Assembly (NCBI GenBank): GCA_905211485.1
Contig: CAJMAW010000069.1
Coordinates: forward strand, 1 to 16,499
From: an uncultured Lentisphaeria bacterium
GTDB lineage: Bacteria > Verrucomicrobiota > Lentisphaeria > Victivallales > UBA1829
Direction: 5' to 3'
DNA: 16,499 nucleotides
The notes beneath the pieces were generated by a model. That model saw nothing but the letters and a program-made list of their open reading frames with translations, was not told the DNA's origin and ran no database searches. Made by a program: the position numbers and the translations under genes. Shown here in pieces: positions 13,468 to 16,499 of the stretch. The stretch's first letter is position 1. Each line of letters begins with the position of its first letter.

Positions 13468-15813
13468 ATGACTTTTCTGCATTTGAAACGCCGGACGAAT
13501 CCCGCCGCACTTCTGCCGGCATTTTTCCTTGTCATGCTGCTTGCCGTTTCATCAGCGCTCCATGCTGTTGAAATCAAGGAGAAGAAGCCGACCCGTGAAA
13601 TGTCTGCAATCACCAGCTTGACAGTGACGTTCATCACCAAACAGCATTATGACCGCAGACCTTTCGACGCAAAACTCTCCGAGTCCGTATTCGATCATTA
13701 TCTGAAGACTCTGGATCCCGGGAAAATGTTTTTTACAAAGGGGGATGTGGAGAAATTTTCCGTGAACAGCCGGAATCTGAACAAACTTCTCCCCTACGGG
13801 AAGGTCGATTTCGCCTTTGACGCCTACAATCTCATGCTCCGGCGCATGAAGGACTATGTGGAATATTCCTCTTCGCTCATCGACAAAGGATTCGACTTCA
13901 CAATTGATGAGTCTTTTGAATACGACCGCTCCAAAGCCGACTGGCCCGCCTCCGAAGAGGAACTGCATGAGCTCTGGAGAAAAAAAATCAAAAACGATAT
14001 CCTGACGCTTGTCCTGATGGACCGCTCCATGGAAGCGGAAGCCGGGAAGACTCCCGCCGCCACCTCCACCACCTCCGCCACCTCCGCTACTTCCACTTCC
14101 ACCGCCTCGGGATCCGCCGGGAAGGTGGAGTCGTCCGGCAGCGGCAGTCAGGGGCAAACGAGTTCTTCTCCATCCGCTTCTTCCGCTCCGGGGGTGGGGA
14201 CCGCAGCGCAGCAGCCGCAGCAGCCGACGGCAGTTCATTCCTCCTGGGCGAGGAAAACTCCCGGCGAGCGTGTGAAAAAACGTCTGGAACAGATTCTCCG
14301 GAATTACAACGACCTGGAACTGGTGGAAGTGCTGGAACTCTTTCTTTCCTCGTTTGCGCAGGTCTATGACCCGCATTCCGCGTATATGTCTCCCCGGACG
14401 GGAGAGGATTTCAATATGGGCATGAGTCTCTCTCTGGTCGGGATTGGCGCGGTCTTGACCTCCGAGGACGGATATACCAAGGTTGTGGAAATCGTTCCCG
14501 GCGGGCCGGCCGACAAGGAAGGCCAGCTGAAGGCGGAGGATCGGATTATCGCCGTCGCACAGGAAAACGCCGATCCGGTCGACGTGATCGACATGCCGCT
14601 TCAGAAAGTGGTGGACATGATTCGCGGCGAACTCGGCACCAAGGTCACTTTGACCGTTCTGGATGCGACCAAGGGACTTCAGTCCATTCCCAAACGGATT
14701 GAAATCATACGCAATAAAGTCATGCTCAAAGAAGCGGAAGCCAAGGGCGTAATCCGCGAGGTGAAGCTGCCGGACGGCTCCGTGAAGGAAATCGGCGTTG
14801 TCACGCTTCCTTCCTTCTATATGGATTTCGACGCCGCACGCAGGGGCGATCCCGATTTCAAAAGTTCCACGCGCGATGTCAATAAAATTCTTGAGAACTT
14901 TCAGGCGGAAAAAGTCGACGGCGTCATCATAGATCTGCGTTCCAACGGCGGCGGAAGTCTCTGGGAAGCCATTGCCCTGACGGGTCTTTTCATCCCTTCC
15001 GGTCCCGTTGTGCAGGTTAAGGATAAGATCGAAATCCAGGTCAAGGAGGATGAAGACGGCGGCTATATCGCCTACGGAGGACCTCTTCTCGTGATGATCA
15101 ACCGCCTGAGCGCTTCCGCTTCGGAGATTTTTGCGGCGGCCATCAAGGATTACGAACGGGGAGTGCTTGTCGGCGACAGCAAGACTCACGGCAAGGGCAC
15201 CGTGCAGGTCGTGAGCGATCTGGACCGTTACATGCCGTTCCACTCGGGCGAAGTCTTCCCCGCCGGATCCATCAAGCTAACCAATGCCAAGTTCTACCGC
15301 ATCAACGGCGAATCCACTCAGCTCAAGGGTGTTGTCCCGGATATCGCTTTCCCCTCCTTCACGGACAGCATGGAAATCGGCGAGGAAAAACTCGAACACG
15401 CTCTTCCCTGGGACAGCATCCGTTCCGCCGAATATCAGAAATACCCCGGCATTCTTCCCGCCCTGATCCCGCGTTTGAAGGCCAATTCCGAAAAACGAAT
15501 GGCCGCCAGCGCCGATTTCAAAACCCTGAAACTCGATATCGACACCTTCAACAAGATCCGGGACAAAAAATCCATTTCCCTCAATCTCGAAAAACGCTGG
15601 CAGGAATATCTCAATGAGAAAAATCTCCAGGAGGAACAGGAAAAACTCATGCGCCTCGGCGATTCCCGTTCCGCTTCCGCAAGAACTTCCTCCCGGGAGA
15701 AAAATTCCGAAGTCAAAGATCTCTATCTTGAAGAAAGTCTCAATATCATGGCGGATCTGATTTCTCTTTCCGCCGGGGAGCAGGCAAGGCAGGCAGCTCA
15801 GGCGGGGAAATGA
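13468..15813 (+). CDS. prc: Prc/Tsp-type C-terminal processing protease (S41A)
   Basis: A periplasmic S41 endoprotease resembling E. coli Prc (tail-specific protease), 781 residues from ATG 13468. This start is chosen because GAAGGTG lies eight bases before it and a signal peptide follows at once (hydrophobic LLPAFFLVMLLAVSSALHA, cleavage near 33). An upstream in-frame TTG at 13417 is unlikely. Domains are an N-terminal helical region with DPHSAYMSPRTGEDFNMG, a PDZ domain (about 330-410), and the S41 core with IIDLRSNGGGSLWEA and NRLSASASEIFAAA. The catalytic Ser550 and the general base Lys576 (THGKGTVQ) are present, and the Prc-specific C-terminal domain follows. Unusual is a Ser/Thr/Ala/Gln-rich insert at about 194-261. 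It probably processes or degrades envelope proteins. Confidence 0.94.
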   Translation: MTFLHLKRRTNPAALLPAFFLVMLLAVSSALHAVEIKEKKPTREMSAITSLTVTFITKQHYDRRPFDAKLSESVFDHYLKTLDPGKMFFTKGDVEKFSVNSRNLNKLLPYGKVDFAFDAYNLMLRRMKDYVEYSSSLIDKGFDFTIDESFEYDRSKADWPASEEELHELWRKKIKNDILTLVLMDRSMEAEAGKTPAATSTTSATSATSTSTASGSAGKVESSGSGSQGQTSSSPSASSAPGVGTAAQQPQQPTAVHSSWARKTPGERVKKRLEQILRNYNDLELVEVLELFLSSFAQVYDPHSAYMSPRTGEDFNMGMSLSLVGIGAVLTSEDGYTKVVEIVPGGPADKEGQLKAEDRIIAVAQENADPVDVIDMPLQKVVDMIRGELGTKVTLTVLDATKGLQSIPKRIEIIRNKVMLKEAEAKGVIREVKLPDGSVKEIGVVTLPSFYMDFDAARRGDPDFKSSTRDVNKILENFQAEKVDGVIIDLRSNGGGSLWEAIALTGLFIPSGPVVQVKDKIEIQVKEDEDGGYIAYGGPLLVMINRLSASASEIFAAAIKDYERGVLVGDSKTHGKGTVQVVSDLDRYMPFHSGEVFPAGSIKLTNAKFYRINGESTQLKGVVPDIAFPSFTDSMEIGEEKLEHALPWDSIRSAEYQKYPGILPALIPRLKANSEKRMAASADFKTLKLDIDTFNKIRDKKSISLNLEKRWQEYLNEKNLQEEQEKLMRLGDSRSASARTSSREKNSEVKDLYLEESLNIMADLISLSAGEQARQAAQAGK
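14059..14094 (+). repeat. In-frame 9-base repeat coding Ala/Thr-Thr-Ser
   Basis: Four successive nine-base units (GCC ACC TCC, ACC ACC TCC, GCC ACC TCC, GCT ACT TCC) encode the start of the Ser/Thr-rich insert of the protease. Units of nine bases preserve the frame, so copy-number change would only alter linker length. Confidence 0.7.
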
Positions 15814-15968
15814 AGAAATCTTTTGATCTTCTTTCTTCCAGTTCCGGGCATTTCCTCCGGCAACAAGCCATCGGGTTTTTCCTTTCTCCTTATCCCGGGG
15901 TTTCCCATCTGTCTGCCGTTTCCGTTTCGCGCGGGAGGGGAAGATATGAAAATGAGGAAGGACGAAAT

Positions 15969-16000
15969 GGAAATGGAAAGATTGAATCATTTCCATTTCC
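15969..16000. promoter_or_regulatory. Inverted repeat overlapping the hcp promoter
   Basis: The arms GGAAATGGAAA (15969-15979) and TTTCCATTTCC (15990-16000) are perfect 11-base complements around a ten-base centre. The right arm covers the candidate -35 box. No T tract follows, so a regulator-binding site is more likely than a terminator for prc. The protein that binds is unknown. Confidence 0.55.
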
Positions 16001-16018
16001 AGGGGATCTGGATATACT
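15990..16018 (+). promoter_or_regulatory. Sigma-70-type promoter candidate for hcp
   Basis: TTTCCA (15990-15995), a 17-base spacer and TATACT (16013-16018). The -10 box is five of six to consensus and the -35 is four of six, which suits an activated or regulated promoter. The leader to ATG 16094 would be about 70 bases. The remaining DNA between prc and here (15814-15968) shows no gene and no clear terminator. Confidence 0.5.
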
Positions 16019-16093
16019 CTTGAGGAAGGCTTTTTCAAAATCCACTTAAAATTATAAAGAATCCACATTCAAAAAAAAGGAGGGGTGTAAGCC

Positions 16094-16499
16094 ATGGAAG
16101 AAGCGATGTTTTGTTTCCAGTGTCAGCAGACCGCTCATAATTCCGGATGTGAAGGGCGTGCCGGTGTCTGTGGAAAGAAAAGTGACACCGCCAATTACCA
16201 GGATGAGCTTACCGGTGCGCTGATCGGCCTGTCACGTGCCGTGCGTAAAAAGCTTGCCCTGAATCCGGATGCTTCTTTCGAACATGCGGATGAACTTATC
16301 TTAAAAGGGTTATTCACCACGATTACCAATGTTAATTTTTTCAATGATACGATTATCGGACTCATTCGTGAAGTAAATGTCGAAAAGGACCGGATCTATC
16401 CGGATATCATGAATTATGATGTCCACCATATCTGGGAAGATCAGGAAGATATCCGCTCTTTAAAGTCTCTGATTCTTTTCGGACTGCGCGGCATGGCTG
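16094..16499 (+). CDS. hcp: Hybrid cluster protein / hydroxylamine reductase, 5' part
   Basis: The first 135 codons of Hcp, cut by the right edge; complete proteins are about 540 residues. The N-terminal cysteine motif is clear: FCFQCQQTAHNSGCEGRAGVCG, Cys7-X2-Cys10-X8-Cys19-X6-Cys26, which ligates the cubane iron-sulfur cluster. The following helix ELTGALIGLSRAV and the segment LFTTITNVNFFND are typical. Hcp handles nitric oxide and hydroxylamine stress in anaerobes. AAGGAGGGG lies eight bases before the ATG. The downstream part is more AT-rich than the rest of the window. The ligands of the hybrid cluster lie beyond the window and cannot be checked. Confidence 0.93.
   Translation, partial: MEEAMFCFQCQQTAHNSGCEGRAGVCGKKSDTANYQDELTGALIGLSRAVRKKLALNPDASFEHADELILKGLFTTITNVNFFNDTIIGLIREVNVEKDRIYPDIMNYDVHHIWEDQEDIRSLKSLILFGLRGMA

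Noticed and set aside
13552..15243. A 563-codon minus-strand open frame
   Set aside because: It is antisense to the S41 protease and contains a poly-Gly stretch that is only the reverse of the Ser/Thr repeat.

Overview
The window looks like chromosomal DNA from a free-living or gut Gram-negative anaerobe, most likely of the PVC group near Lentisphaerota/Victivallales. This is an inference from gene content: a GH20-type hexosaminidase, a Gfo/Idh/MocA dehydrogenase, a GH172 (DUF2961) fragment, a WbsX protein, a periplasmic Prc-type protease and a hybrid cluster protein. Base composition is moderately GC-rich, and strong AAGGAGG-type ribosome binding sites precede several genes. I saw no rRNA, tRNA, CRISPR array or transposase.

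Region 1 (1-4514): a short open frame runs off the left edge on the minus strand. A plus-strand, operon-like cluster follows: a SIS-domain sugar isomerase, an unrecognised protein whose frame is broken at a run of seven G, a Gfo/Idh/MocA oxidoreductase and a cytoplasmic GH20-type glycosidase. Together they look like an amino-sugar or glycoside utilisation module. A strong terminator-like stem follows at 4595-4664.

Region 2 (4515-8151): a patchwork of damaged or orphan genes. It has a repeat-rich intergenic region with decamer tandem repeats and a small orphan protein that resembles phage tail-terminator proteins. Next comes an AraC-type HTH domain on the minus strand that has lost its sensor domain. 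It is joined head to head with the 3' half of a GH172 gene on the plus strand. After a clear terminator comes a WbsX-family gene with a single-base frameshift. Three genes in the first two regions carry one-base indels in or next to C/G runs, so either gene decay or homopolymer sequencing error is at work.

Region 3 (8152-13054): a minus-strand stress operon, fmdB-like zinc ribbon, htpG, dnaJ and a DUF3089 alpha/beta-hydrolase lipoprotein. htpG and dnaJ overlap as TAATG. A sequence matching the sigma-54 -24/-12 consensus lies upstream of the first gene, which is an unusual way to drive chaperones.

Region 4 (13055-16499): a divergent intergenic region with an 11-G tract leads to a prc/tsp-type S41 protease carrying an unusual Ser/Thr-rich insert. 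After an intergenic region with an inverted repeat overlapping a good promoter comes the start of hcp (hybrid cluster protein), cut by the right edge. The first and second halves of the window are functionally unrelated: carbohydrate use on the left, protein quality control and nitrosative/redox stress on the right.
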